Shown piece by piece: positions 42,601-54,075 of a stretch of DNA of 64,000 nucleotides. Position numbers and translations under genes: made by a program. The notes under the pieces are model-generated. The model ran no database searches, had not been told where the DNA came from, and saw only the letters and a program-made list of their open reading frames with translations. Origin of the DNA: Rotaria sordida (taxonomy: Eukaryota > Rotifera > Eurotatoria > Philodinida > Philodinidae). Positions within the stretch are counted from its first letter, which is position 1; each line of letters starts with the position of its first letter. The stretch lies in the NCBI GenBank assembly GCA_905250125.1, contig CAJNOL010000932.1:1-64000 (forward strand). Direction: 5' to 3'.

Positions 42601-45600
42601 TGATAAATATTGAAGGTTTAAAAATTTTTGTGTACATGCTTGGTCAAGAGTGGGTAAATTAGAGACACAATTCTGCTTCAATGGTTTCGGTACAAAAGGG
42701 CATTATGATGGATGATACTTTTATTTGCATTAGAATTTTTAAAATGAAATGAACTGCCTACTCAATTTTTCAGTACGTATTTCCAAATACATGCTTAATT
42801 CTTGATGGTTTGAAGTGGAACTGGAAGTCATGGTTGTACTTTCTTCAAAAGATAAAGTAGTTGCGACATATCTTCTGTCAAATGTAAGAGCTCTGTATTG
42901 CTAGTTAGTACTTTTATTAAATCCAACTCTCAAAATCCCTAGCAAAAAACCTCACGCTGCGATTATTCGTTGTATGCAAAATTCTCCTAATGATAGTTTC
43001 TAGAGGTACTTATCCAGATCTATCTGCTGCGAAAGTTTCATCATTTTTCATCGAACAGTTCTTGAGAAGCTTCAGAATAGGGGATGGAGTTTAGAGCCTA
43101 TGGGATTCCAGAATTTCTGGAGTTGGAGCCGATTGAAACAAAACATTCAGATCTGGGCCCGACAGGATCTAATGAAGCTTCACTTACGTAATCGAAGCCG
43201 AATTGTGTTTCTGACCTACACTTTTGATAAAATACATGCACACAAATTTTTAAGTATCTAGCATTCATAATGGCTGAGATTTTAATTAAATAAAAACTAC
43301 AAGTCATCATACCGATGCTGTTGAAATTAAATACCAAAATTTTACATGACGATTTCCAACTGTTACAAAATAACTTCCATCTTCAGCAAAAGCAATACGA
43401 CGAATCTGAAATGAAAATGTAAAGATTTAAAATTAACATAGAATTCTCTTACCGAACATGTACATTTATTTGAAGCAAGTTTCTTCTTCTCTTGCCAACT
43501 CCATACATATATATTTCCATCATGTAATGAACCAATTGAAACTAAACGATCGACATTTGGTGAAAAACACTAAAAAAAGAAAAAAAATTTATTCTATTAT
43601 ATTTCTTTTCGTTTTTGCTAGAAGAAATAACCAATTAGCTGAAAACTTTCTACTCAAAAAAGAAAAAGAATAAATCATACTAATCTGTGTTATCCAATAA
43701 TGAAAGTCAACTTACCACAGAATCAATAGCAAATTTATGATCGCCTAATTCGATACAAACAGTTTTGTCACCAGTTAAATCCCAAACACGTACTTTAGGA
43801 TCATGTCCACACTGAAAATATGAACAAACAGATTAGTTTGGTTTTTTTTCATAGTAAAAACAAAAAAAAAATGAAATATTTACTTCGCCTGTTGCTAAAT
43901 ATCGACCGTCTGGTGAAATTGATAATGATGTAATAGCTTTACGAGCTGTATTAATAATAAAATCTTGTTTTTGTGTATTTATATCATAAAGAACAGCAGT
44001 AGAACTAAATATATATATAGAATTAGTTCATTTTTACTATGTAAAATATGATTTTACCCAGCAGCATAAACTATTGTTGAATGATCTTGACCAACAACTG
44101 CATTTGAAATTGATGTAAAACCAAGGACATGTTCAAGATTAACTTGAAACTAAAAGTAACTATTATCAATATTATATAATATTTCAATGAAATATCATAC
44201 TCGAGATATACTTGAAGATATATCTGATCGTTGTGCTTTACGTTTAAGTGCTGAATATGATGTCATATTCCCAAAATTCGTTTGTCTACGACGATTGCTA
44301 TAAAGTGGAGATGAAGATTGTGTATTTTGTGTAAATAAGGCAATATTGCCAGTTGTTAAAGGTGTTGAATGTTGATAACATTCACTAGTTCGTTTATTGG
44401 TCAATCGATTTTCGTCTATATCAATGACACATCAAAAAGAAAAAAAAAATGAAGTAATGATAAGGATATATTATATACATATAATAGAATAAAGCAAAAA
44501 GAAGCTGTGACCTGTTAGCCTTCCATAGCAGCATACACCCTTGAAACTTACTCACTTATATTTTTATAAAATAAAAGTATACATAAATCGTACAAACAAA
44601 ACGTAATCGTACAAATATATATACATGTATATACATATATATGTACATACCAACTACTAATCATTATCCTCAAGTATACAATCATCATTGATTTTTTTTC
44701 TTTCTCGGTTGCTACTTATATATTGGTTGCTACAGGATGATGAGATCGAGACCATGTGGCATCGACACTACTATCATCGATCAAAAGCTATACCAAGGAG
44801 TTCAACTAATCTTTTCGCTAAAGAAAAATTGTCATTGTTAATTAGGAGATTATCACTAACATATAAACAATAATGATTGAAAACAAATAATGAGGCATAC
44901 TCCTTGTATGAATATCGATGCTGTAGTGATGACCCATTAAATTTTCTTTAATCTGATAGTTTAATGAGAGAGAAAGATGAAAAAGAAAAACAACTCTTTG
45001 AATATAAATATATATTTAATAAAGAATTTATACCGTTTTTTGATTTAATTAAACGTTTAATTTTAATTGATTTATTTAATTTAAGTATTGAAGATCTTGT
45101 TGCCAATCGATAATGATGTGATGTTGATTGATGATAAGTTTCATAGTTTTTATGATGCATCGAACGACAACAAGAATAATGATAGGTACAACATGTGAAG
45201 AAAATAAATTTGGTAGAAGTAGAATAGAAAAAGAAGAAGAAGAAGAAGAAGAACTGACTAACTAACAGACACTATGGATAGAAATATAACAAGCTAGGAA
45301 TATATCTAGAGAGAAAAAAAATTGAATGAAAAATGTCAAAGTGAACAACGTATGTGACTGACGACATTATCGTAGGCGAATGTTAAATGGCACGTTCAAA
45401 TTTAATTCACAATCGAGTGAACTTTTTTTTTTTCTTCTTCTTTTTAAAAGAGCAAGAGAACGATATATTTGTTTAGTGAATACTTATAAATATATATAGA
45501 TTGATCAAACTTATATACAATCATAAATTTTTTGTGTGTATCGACAAAAAAAAAATCGACATTTAATTATCTTTGATATCTGTATAGAAGTAAAAAAATA

Positions 45601-45910
45601 ATACGAAGGCATATTAACACAACATGTTTAATTCATTAATTCCATATGGTAAAAAACAATGAATATCAGCTGTCGAGACTACTATGAACTTTATTCCTCT
45701 TATTCGTTTTGCATCCATGCAAATTTTCGAGCGATAAGAAAAAAAAAATGTATTAAATAACCACTCACCTAAAGAACGATGCATAAGTCCATTAGTGCTT
45801 TTGAAACAATAGGCAGAAAAAGATATCGGTGGTCGATTGGATAAATAGCCAGAAGGTGATAGACTATCATTAGTTGTTGTCATACTATTTTTGAATTTCG
45901 ACAGAAACAA
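33663..45910 (-). CDS. WDR62/MAPKBP1-family WD40 scaffold protein
   Basis: Twenty-six exons. The coding path is 45910-45769, 44415-44201, 44149-44058, 44004-43884, 43811-43716, 43569-43453, 43405-43313, 42529-42350, 42275-42118, 42059-41981, 41324-41211, 41144-40925, 39455-39264, 39202-39000, 38944-38820, 38750-38496, 38247-38152, 38090-38063, 38000-37920, 37856-37804, 37746-37682, 37628-37445, 37387-37236, 37122-36216, 36150-36054, 33827-33663. It totals 4230 nt, 1409 aa, close to human WDR62/MAPKBP1 length. Family signatures are [84 protein letters not shown] and [21 protein letters not shown], forming two WD40 propellers. The C-terminal third is Ser-rich disordered sequence ending in a coiled-coil-like segment. 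Relatives scaffold JNK signalling and act at centrosomes/spindle poles. Exon 18 is only 28 nt. An alternative first exon exists (see 45034-45160). Confidence 0.9.
34058..34636. mobile_element. 579-bp TA-flanked MITE nested in the palindrome
   Basis: It begins AGACAAACTTGTACAA and ends in TTGTATAAGTTTGTCT, with terminal inverted repeats extending about 175 bp (for example ATGGTCCATTTTCTTAG versus CTAAGAAAATGGACCAT). TA is duplicated at 34056-34057 and 34637-34638. The opposite arm of the host palindrome keeps a single TA at the equivalent point. TA duplication points to the Tc1/mariner superfamily. No transposase is present. Confidence 0.85.
35255..35485 (+). pseudogene. Decayed coding remnant inside the palindrome
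   Basis: One frame reads [19 protein letters not shown] and continues to [12 protein letters not shown], stop, [16 protein letters not shown], stop, [15 protein letters not shown], stop. The regular Cys/His spacing suggests a zinc-binding protein fragment broken by three stops. I do not recognise the family. It may be a remnant of the element's own protein or captured host sequence. Confidence 0.4.
39456..40924. other. 1.47-kb intron of the WD40 gene
   Basis: This intron is about 25 times longer than the typical ones in the gene. It contains no credible ORF. GATCGATCGGTCCGATCCGG-like sequence near 40681-40700 resembles degenerate repeat ends seen at 38310-38420 and 22310-22370. It probably expanded by transposon insertion, but I found no complete terminal repeats. 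Confidence 0.45.
41395..41972. mobile_element. hAT-type MITE (578 bp) in a WD40-gene intron
   Basis: Ends are TAGGGGTGGCGGCTTAGCA and its near-perfect inverse TGCTAAGCCACCACCCCTA. The 8-bp direct duplication ATTCTCAC flanks it at 41387-41394 and 41973-41980. An 8-bp duplication with (T)AGGGGTGG ends is characteristic of hAT elements. Subterminal arms are rich in AATGC/TTAGTGTTAA repeats, and the inverted repeat extends to ATTGTGCAATTCG... about 200 bp in. There is no transposase. Confidence 0.9.
42530..43312. other. 783-bp intron of the WD40 gene
   Basis: No ORF supported. It includes TTCCAGAATTTCTGGAGTTGG near 43106 and GGGCCCGACAGGATC near 43155, GC-richer patches similar to MITE ends elsewhere in the window, but no complete element is defined. 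Confidence 0.4.
45034..45160 (-). CDS. Alternative first exon of the WDR62/MAPKBP1-like gene
   Basis: An ATG at 45160 opens 42 codons ([19 protein letters not shown]..., Lys-rich at the end) and stops at a GTATAA donor leaving one base (G). This is the same phase as the upstream exon 45910-45769, so either can splice to the acceptor at 44415. The protein N-terminus would differ: Ser/Thr-rich from the distal exon, basic from the proximal one. A second promoter between 45160 and 45769 is implied. Confidence 0.6.
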
Positions 45911-47869
45911 TTCTCACTCTGTCGGTTTTTATTTTGTACCTGGCACGTTTTACTGTCAAAACGTTTATTCTCTATTGATCTATACAGCTCTGCAGTAGTT
46001 GCGTGAAGATATCATTACCATCACATACCTTTTTTTTTCTGTTTTGTTCTTTCTTCATTTTTCTCTCCTTTCTTTTTTTCTCTTTTTTTTTTGTGTTCGT
46101 CGTCAACACTGTTATTGCTGAACGCGATGATGTACAGTGAACCTATATATATATGTATGAGTACATGTTCAAGTGTGTTCCTTTTGTGCGACTCTATATG
46201 TCACCTAGAGAGATTCACGTTATACATATGTGTACATACACAAAAAGAAATAACATCGTATAGTTGAACACTTTTCTTTCCTGCCTTTAATCATTAAGAA
46301 TGGACAGTGGGTAAGAGAACATATAAATGTGAGGAGGATGATGAAAAAGGACAGAACGAATCAAGTTAAATGTTCAACTTATTCTTTTGTTTTCTCTTAA
46401 ATCAAGTATATATATATTTGCTTCGTTCGATATCACTATTCACAAGAAATTCTCATATAATATTGAACGTTTATGATAGGAATCTTCCTTAATACTCAAT
46501 GCAATGGAGTTTTTTTTGTGACTTTCAACTTTTCTAAAATGATTAGACAAGAGATAGATTTGAAAACAAAAAAAGAAACTGTGTTCCTAACAACTAATCA
46601 AGTCCGAATATGCATTAATAAATCAATCAGAGTAACGAAAAACTAGCAAACAAAGAACAGGAGCGAGAATGAATAGAAATCGTACGGTTGAATTTTCACC
46701 AATGAAATTTATATTTTAAATCCTCGAATATGCTATACAAAAAATATGAACCCTAATCTTTCTAATATTATAAATAGAATTAAAGAATAGTTCAATTAAA
46801 TATAAAAGTTTTCGAAGAAAAAAAAATTAATAATATTTTATCATAAGAAAGCGACATCTATCAAATATATAAAGATAAGATTGGCTTGAAAAGCTATTAT
46901 CATATCGGATACTCGAATTTTTCTTTCGTATTTTTTACTTTATATACTTCAATCAAATCTTAATCTATGTTTACAAAAAATATTCTAGTTGACTAGCAGT
47001 CATTTGAACAATAGAATAAATTAATGTCTGAATATGAATACATTATTTAATTATTTGAAAGCAAATAAAGCATTGATAAAGTTGACGTAGACATAGATAT
47101 AAATCAGAAATGTTTCCAGGAATGGAAGAGAATGGCTAAAATTTCTAGATTCTATTCAATCTAAATGACTTTCCAAGTCATGCACAATGAATTAAATAGT
47201 TTCATTACTTGAACAGGGAGTTAACATTACTGCTCTAATATATTTTCCATAATAAAATCATTTATTCGATTACGTTGTCGAGATTTAATTTAATGAAATA
47301 TAGAAAATAAACGTTTCGCTTCAAAAGTACCCTACAATAGAATCTCTGCGAGAGAAAATATGATGACTTAACTATTTGCTTAGTACCTTTGCATCACAAA
47401 AAAAGGAATGTTGTAAAATTTGTCTGAAATTTTATCGCTTATTTCTATGTAATTTAATGATTTAAATTATGCTTAAATGGAACGTAGCAAGACGAGAAAA
47501 ATTCCTCTTTAGTTCTTCTTAATTCTACAAAGGAGCTAATAGCCATGCTTAAAGCTATTTTTCAGATAATCTTTGATTAAAAAATTTATCATCTTGGTTA
47601 CGGCACTCGACGTAGTGATTAGAAGCCGTTTAACTGATGAAGTTTATCAATTAGATCGATCACCTGAAAAATACATAGTATTTTATCTGTAGAATAAAGT
47701 GAAGATAAAATAATTATGATACGTTCTGATGCAAGATAATGAAAGCATCTTTATGGATATATAATATATATAGTTCGACGTTGTCAAATTGACTTTTGAT
47801 GTTTTGAGCGTTAGCTGATGATCGTTTGTCTTCTCATTTCATTAACCCTTTAGTTACCGATGACGCATA
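45911..47869. other. Intergenic upstream of the WD40 gene
   Basis: It contains poly-T runs, TA-rich stretches and no protein-like ORF. It should include the distal promoter of the WDR62/MAPKBP1-like gene. Confidence 0.5.
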
Positions 47870-47871
47870 TA

Positions 47872-48406
47872 CAGGATGGTGCAAAAGTAACACGGCAATT
47901 GCTAATTGCGAATAACTTTTGATAGGAATAAGATAGAGAGCTATGGTTTTCATCGTTCGAAAGAAGAGATGAAGATGCATCGAATCATAGATTATAGGTT
48001 ATTCTAAGATGTGCTCTTAATCAATATTCTAAAAAAGTTGTCGGAAAAATAGTTTCTTATAAAATAAGAAAGATGCAAAAAAGTGCCTTTTTTCACAGGA
48101 ATTAATAGAACAATCGGCTCAGAATTTTGAGTAGAATACCTATAACTCTAAAAGCGTAACTATCAAAGTCTGAGCTTTGTAGGTTTTCGACTAGCAATTC
48201 GAATGCACATCTGATCATGAAAGATTCAATCTTACAGAGTAGATCGGTTTAAATCCTTGAAAAAATTAGGTTAAATTATTTTATATTATACAGTTCGATG
48301 TGTCTCCATCTACTCTTTCGAACGATAAAAACCGTAGCTCTCTCTCTTGTTCCTATCGAAAGTAATTCGTAATCCAAGACTGCCGACTTACTTTTGGACC
48401 ATTCTG
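47872..48406. mobile_element. Mariner-type MITE (535 bp)
   Basis: CAGGATGGTGCAAAAGTAAC at the left and GTAAGTCGGC...TTTGGACCATTCTG (its inverse) at the right are flanked by TA at 47870-47871 and 48407-48408. Terminal inverted repeats run about 105 bp, including CTATCTTATTCC and GAACGATGAAAACC-type blocks. The interior lacks a transposase, so the element would be non-autonomous. The 648-947 remnant shares the terminus. Confidence 0.88.
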
Positions 48407-48408
48407 TA

Positions 48409-48913
48409 TAATTAAGTATGACTTCTAGCTCAAATACTTATTGAAGTAAATATTTAATTAACTCTTTCATGTGGGATTTCATCTCTCAAAATCACTACTC
48501 TTCGTATGCCCTGAGTATTATTTTACGTGCGAGTGTGTTAATCTGGTAAATGAAATAAATAGAAAAATTCACATCTGCAACCATTATTATATTTCTTATT
48601 AATCTGCATATTCACTTTAATAAACTTTTTTATGTACTTATGCCATTGCCAACGAATATGTTAGAAATGAAAACAAAAGTTAATTCTTTAAAAAAAAAAA
48701 GTCACCTTCAGCCATCAGGTTTTGTTCGTGATGAATCAATACCTTCGTCGCTCACCATGAACGCAAAAAAAAACAATGACACTTAAAACTTTGACAATAT
48801 TTTAAAGTTTTATATATTTTGATAACTTTGTTTAATTCTCAAATGATTTTATATAATAACGAATAAAATTAATATTCTCGCCCCCCTCACAAAAAAAAAA
48901 ATACAATTCAAAT
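48409..48913. other. Intergenic, 3' flank of the CFAP97D-like gene
   Basis: AT-rich sequence with A-runs at about 48689 and 48892. No ORF or terminal repeats are seen. Confidence 0.5.
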
Positions 48914-49483
48914 TCAATCATGATTATCAAATGAATGATGTAGATTATTTTTTGATGATGAAACTGTTGATTGTCCAGTATTCGCTACAGAATTAATTTT
49001 AATTCGTTGTCGATTAACACCAATATCACGTGGTGTAAATAATTTATTATTTTTACTTATTTTTAAATGTTCTTTATGTTCTTCAAATCCTTGTTTCCAT
49101 TTACGTACATCATAGATACCTTTGACTTTTGAAATTTTTTCAGCATAATCTGTCTTATTTTGTGATAAAGTTAATGATGGACGACGATAACGATTTGAAT
49201 TTGTAGAATGAAATGATGATGATGGTGGATAAACTACTTTTGATTGCATAATATCGATTAATTTTTTTGATTTAACATAATTTTCATTGGCAATATCTCG
49301 ATATTTTTGCTTTTCATGTTTATTAAAACTAATATTACGATGAGGAAAATATGCAGGTTTCCTATTATCTATACCAGCACGACGTTGCATTTCAGCGATT
49401 TTTTTTAGATGAGCTTGTTGTTTACGTTCTTCAGTATGTAATTGAACAAGTGAAAGACGATTAACAGTCACATAACCTGACAT
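48914..49483 (-). CDS. CFAP97D/Hemingway-like ciliary protein (tentative)
   Basis: An intronless ORF of 189 aa, highly basic. Residues about 20-75 carry KKIAEMQRRAGIDNRKP, then a FNKHEKQKYRDIANENY segment. This resembles the short CFAP97 (KIAA1430/Hemingway) domain, whose core is L..I...QR...IDNR...... S.N...R......I..EN..... Proteins of this family are linked to motile cilia and sperm axonemes. The C-terminal half is Ser/Asn/Lys-rich with no recognised domain. The match is from motif memory only, so the family call is moderate. The start at 49483 is 443 bp from the divergent ZNG1-like start, suggesting a shared bidirectional promoter. Confidence 0.55.
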   Translation of the reverse strand: MSGYVTVNRLSLVQLHTEERKQQAHLKKIAEMQRRAGIDNRKPAYFPHRNISFNKHEKQKYRDIANENYVKSKKLIDIMQSKVVYPPSSSFHSTNSNRYRRPSLTLSQNKTDYAEKISKVKGIYDVRKWKQGFEEHKEHLKISKNNKLFTPRDIGVNRQRIKINSVANTGQSTVSSSKNNLHHSFDNHD

Positions 49484-49926
49484 GATTATTTATAAAAGAA
49501 AAATTTCTAAAAGAAAAATTAAAAATCAATCGCTAATCTCTGCCATCTCTGATATTTTTTTTAGAGGCCGCTTTAGTCGAACCATATATATCTAATGGAG
49601 TATTTAAATACTAATAGAAAATTTACTTTTTTTTTTTTGTGTTAAACCAGTTCAATGGTATATAGTCAAGTTAGATTGGAAGAAATATTTAAAGTTGAGA
49701 GCAAACACATAAAATAAAACAAACATACGTCGATAGAAAAGTGTTTTTTAACAACTTACTTTTTTTTTCTATGCTTCTATTGTATCGTTCACTTACACAA
49801 ACAGAAAAAAAAAACAAGTCAATACTTTCAACATCTTTTCTTTTTTTTTTTCAGAAAAGAAGAAAAAAAACAGAACTTATTGATGAGATTTGTAATAAAA
49901 TAATATTGCAAACTTTATTGATTTAG

Positions 49927-51561
49927 ATGAAAAACGACGATAATGATGATTGTATACCGACATTAGTCGATGTAACAACTGTTTCATCTGCTAAAGTACC
50001 TGTTACAATTCTTACTGGCTATCTTGGTGTGTTCTTAGATGTCTATATATATATATATAACATAATTCTAATGATTATTATATTTTAATAGGTGCTGGTA
50101 AAACAACACTATTGAATTATATTCTTACTGAAAATCATCAAAAACGTATTGCTGTTATTTTAAATGAATTTGCTCAGGGTAGTGCCATGGAACATCTTCT
50201 ATTAACAACAACAAAAAATGAAAATGATGGTAATGGACGTCAACAATACCAAGATTGGCTTGAACTACGCAACGGTTGTTTATGTTGTTCTGTCAAGTAG
50301 AGTATTGATATAAAATTGAAACAAACGAAAAAAAAAACGAAAGAAACGAATATTTTTGTTATTTTTAATTTTTTTTTAATTCTATATAAAAAGGGATGTA
50401 GGTGTACAAGCTATTGAACAACTGCTTGAAAAACGACGAAATCATTTTGATTATATTCTATTAGAAACAACTGGCGTTGCTGATCCACTTCCAATTGTGA
50501 AAATGTTTTGGCTTGACGATGAATTACATAGTGATTTAATTCTTGATGGTAGAAAAAAAAAAAAAAAATATAAATTTGACTTACTTTGATAATTTTTTAT
50601 AGGTTTAATAACAGTAATCGATGCTCACAATGGATTGAAAGTAAAAAAATAAAATATAAATTATCTTCCATTATACATATAGAATTATGAAGATGATCGT
50701 CATCAAGCAAAAGCATTATGGTCAAGGTATATGATTATAGGAAAAGAACAGTTTAATATTTATGAAAGATTTCTAATAGACAAGTAGCAATGGCCGATGT
50801 CGTAGTGGTAAATAAAATTGATTTGGTTTCGGAAGAAGAAAAAATGAAAGTACTTTCAATTGTTCAGTATGTTATAATAAGTTATTTTAATAAAATAATA
50901 CTTTGTTCTTTTTTTTTTTTTTGTATATTAGATCAATTAATGTTACGGCTCAAATTTATGAAACAACACGCTCACGGTAAACATTATTTTATTTTTTCCA
51001 AAATCTCACATGTAAAATTTCTAGTATTGATTTATCTCTTATACTTGATCGACATGCATACAGTAATGATTCACCAACTGATTATCTTTTGAAAAAAATT
51101 GAAAAACAAACATCAATATCAATTCCACATGGACATCAAGTATTTTTTTTTTTTCGAATAAATTATTCAATTTTATCATCTTTTATCAATATTTTCTAGA
51201 CACTTAATTCTATAACAATTGAATTAAATGGTGAATTTGATTTCAATGCACTTGATCAACTTATAATTCAACTTTTATGGAACGAACAAAATACAATTCA
51301 AGAAATCGTTCGAATGAAAGTATGTCAATCATCAAACAACTATTCTTTTCTCATATATTATTTTTTGATTATTTCATACAGGGTGTTCTTTGTCTACGTA
51401 ATGAATCAAACTATAAACTTCTCCAAGCTGTTGGCCAAATGTATGAATTTATTACTACAAATGAAAATCATCATGATAATTTACGAAATTGTTTAGTTAT
51501 TATTGGATCAAATCTTAATCAAGATTTTTTAATAGATCAATTTCAAAAATGTATTACATAA
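49927..51561 (+). CDS. ZNG1: ZNG1/CBWD zinc chaperone GTPase (COG0523 family)
   Basis: Ten exons: 49927-50026, 50092-50296, 50394-50548, 50603-50640, 50683-50726, 50780-50866, 50932-50976, 51025-51139, 51200-51319, 51382-51561 (362 aa). Motifs in order are Walker [16 protein letters not shown] (split by intron 1), NGCLCCSVK with the family's CxCC metal site, [10 protein letters not shown] (switch II/Walker B region), TVIDAH and the guanine-specificity motif NKID. A CobW C-terminal domain follows ([19 protein letters not shown], then GVLCLRNE). ZNG1 uses GTP to deliver zinc to methionine aminopeptidase 1, docking through an N-terminal CPELVP motif. Here the corresponding region reads [10 protein letters not shown], a loosened version. 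It is tail-to-tail with SNX3-like, 95 bp apart. Confidence 0.93.
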
Positions 51562-51656
51562 AATAAATAAAAAAAAAAAAGAGGAGAACAATTTTGAAAA
51601 ATTGTCAAAAAAAAAAAGAATCAGGCAATAAAAGTTTTTCTTTAATTAATATCAAA

Positions 51657-52097
51657 TTATTTTTTTATTTTGCCTCGTACATATTTCGTTAAATCAATTT
51701 CGGGTTCAAATAAAAATACATGTAAAGCACGTTCATTTTGAGCTAATGGATGAGTAGCTATTTTATTAATAAATGATTCCAGACCTTGTCGTCTTTCTTC
51801 AATAAAATCGTCCTGAAAAAGTCCATCATCTTTACGAAATGGTAATTGTCTTTGCCAAGCTTTATCAGGTAATGATGGTACAGCTATTTTTGTATCTGCA
51901 TTTTCTAATTCTTTATGTAACCATTCAAAATCTGAATAACGTCGATGAATAACTGATTCATTTTGACTAAATATTGGTAATGTTGTTTTTACTTTAACGG
52001 TATAATCAACATATCGTTTTGAACCTACACCACGAATTTCGGGAGACGTGACTTCAATTTGAATAGCTGCTTCTTTCGATTGCACAGCGTTAAGCAT
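51657..52097 (-). CDS. SNX3: Sorting nexin 3/12-like PX protein
   Basis: An ORF of 146 aa without introns. A PX domain fills nearly all of it: VKTTLPIFSQNESVIHRRYSDFEWL (phosphoinositide-contacting RRYSDF), VPSLPDKAWQRQLPFRKDDG, then FIEERRQGLESFINKIATHPLAQNERALHVFL. This collinear match to SNX3/SNX12 is strong. SNX3 binds PI3P on early endosomes and recruits retromer for Wntless and transferrin-receptor sorting. The usual ~20-residue N-terminal leader before the PX core is shortened (MLNAVQSKEAAIQ). Lack of introns is notable beside intron-rich neighbours. The start may lie in an unseen upstream exon. Confidence 0.9.
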   Translation of the reverse strand: MLNAVQSKEAAIQIEVTSPEIRGVGSKRYVDYTVKVKTTLPIFSQNESVIHRRYSDFEWLHKELENADTKIAVPSLPDKAWQRQLPFRKDDGLFQDDFIEERRQGLESFINKIATHPLAQNERALHVFLFEPEIDLTKYVRGKIKK

Positions 52098-52233
52098 GTT
52101 GAGACTATGCTTGTGTGTGTGTGTGTGTGTATGTTTATCAAAGAGAGATGAATAAATGAATTAGATAAGATATCAACACTACGCTTTTCTTTTTTTTTGT
52201 TGTTGTTGTTTTAGAAGTACTGAAAAAATGTTT

Positions 52234-54075
52234 TTATTGTAAAGAAAAAAAAAGAAAAATGAATAAACAAAAAACTGTTCGATATGAAAAAAATTTCGAA
52301 ATAGAAGTTGATGATGATAAAGAACGAAGAAATGTATGTAAATTACCATCACGTAAATATAATTTAGCTTCTTTACTTTGAGCACTATGACCATCTGAAC
52401 AACGATATGAACCACTGTCACTTGGACGAGATGCAATTATATGTAAAACAGTTACTGTTACATTAGGTAATTCGGTTGATGTTGTTATATGACTTGCATC
52501 AGATGTGAGTGGTTTACCATCTATTAAATAAGAAAACAGTTTAAAAAAAAAAATTTTTTGTTTTTAAATTTTACCTTTAAGCCAAGTTATTTTATCACGT
52601 CGTACTCGATGTTGTCCAGTAAAATTACAAGAAAATTCTGTTTTATCACCAATTGATAAAAGAACATCACTTGGTTGAATACTTATAATTATGTCTAGAA
52701 GAATTAAGAGTTATAATCTTTCCACTTGTTTATTTTCTATTGATATTCAATGTCTTAGTTTTCTTTTTTCTTTTTTCTTTTTGAGATTATTTTATTCATG
52801 GAATATATCTGTTTACTCTTCAACTTTTATTCAACCGTGATTATCTTTTCTGTCTATAAGATATGTCTGGTTCTCTTCATATAAACATTGAGTACATATG
52901 TATATATCTCAATTAATCATTATTTCTTTGATCAATTCTTTCTTTTACCTTCAACGACAAGTTTAACATTAGAACGAGCTGAAATACGACCATCTTTTTG
53001 TATAACATGACATTGATAACGAGCTGCATCCGATAAACGTACATCTGTTATATGTAAATCCCATTTAGCAGGTGAAAGTCCATGATCAAAACTATAATAG
53101 GCAACACTTATACGTGAATCTTTTGTTATTAAAGATTTGCCAACACTTAAAGGTGATTGAACAGAATTGGTTGTTTTATACCACATTACCTATTTTTAAA
53201 ATTAAAAAGAAAAATGAAATTTAAATTTTTTGAAATCTTACTTTTTCAGGTTCCATAATGAGTAAAATAGCTTTACAAGGTAATATCACTGATTGCATAA
53301 GTACACTGGTTACAGTATGTTCTTGTTCAGTTATAGTAGATAATTCAAAAAATTGTTGCTCAATGGTTAAAGTAGGACGAGCACCTATATGAGAAATAAA
53401 AGAATGAAGAACAATAATATAAACCGGACATTGCATGCTGTTTTTTTTTTCTTCGTTATTCTAAATGAAGGCAAGGAAAGAAATGATGATCTAACTTCTC
53501 CTTTTTTTTTTGTGCTGAAAGATCATAGACTCTGATTAGAAAGTTTCTTCGAAATTGAACATGCAAGATGCTTGGAACAATGTCCATTGTCCTTCCTCCT
53601 CACTTGCAATTGTCTTTCGAATTGTTTTTTTTTTTCTATATAAAAAATCAACAAATCACTTGAACAATATGTCATTGAAATTCGAGCGATACCGAAGAGT
53701 AAGAAAGCTCTTAATGATGAATACATTAAAAAAGAATAGAAGTAAGCTTGACGCCGTTTTATTGATTGTATTGTTTGACATGAACATAGCTTATCTATTC
53801 TATCATTTCTTTCTGTAACTAAACTATATTCAAGAATGATTTTATGTCCAACAATAAGACGACATTCAATTTGTATACAAGATATGCTACTACTTGACCG
53901 TTCAGTGAAGAATCATTGTCTATCTACATATGGTGCTGGAGACACTATTACCAATTGACGTCATCTTTATTACATAGATATATATATATATTTTTTTTTC
54001 AATCAAATTTTTAATATCTAATCATTACTTACGAATAGTAAAGATAAAAAAGATCAAAGCAACAAGGTTAACCAT
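52234..54075 (-). CDS. Two-Ig-domain secreted/GPI-anchored cell-surface protein
   Basis: Six exons: 54075-54033, 53384-53242, 53189-52949, 52694-52575, 52520-52347, 52274-52234 (253 aa). The first encodes a signal peptide (MVNLVALIFFIFTI). Ig domain 1 shows ILPCKA, MWYKTT and LHITDVRLSDAARYQCHV. Ig domain 2 shows EFSCNF, ITWLKDGKPL and SRPSDSGSYRCSD. Both have the Cys-Trp-DxxxYxC fold signature. The last exon gives a hydrophobic tail (VFCLFIFLFFSLQ), consistent with a GPI-anchor signal. Every internal intron but one is phase 1, typical of Ig exons. The layout resembles invertebrate lachesin/IgLON-type adhesion proteins, but orthology is not established. Exon 6 is short and least certain. Confidence 0.78.
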
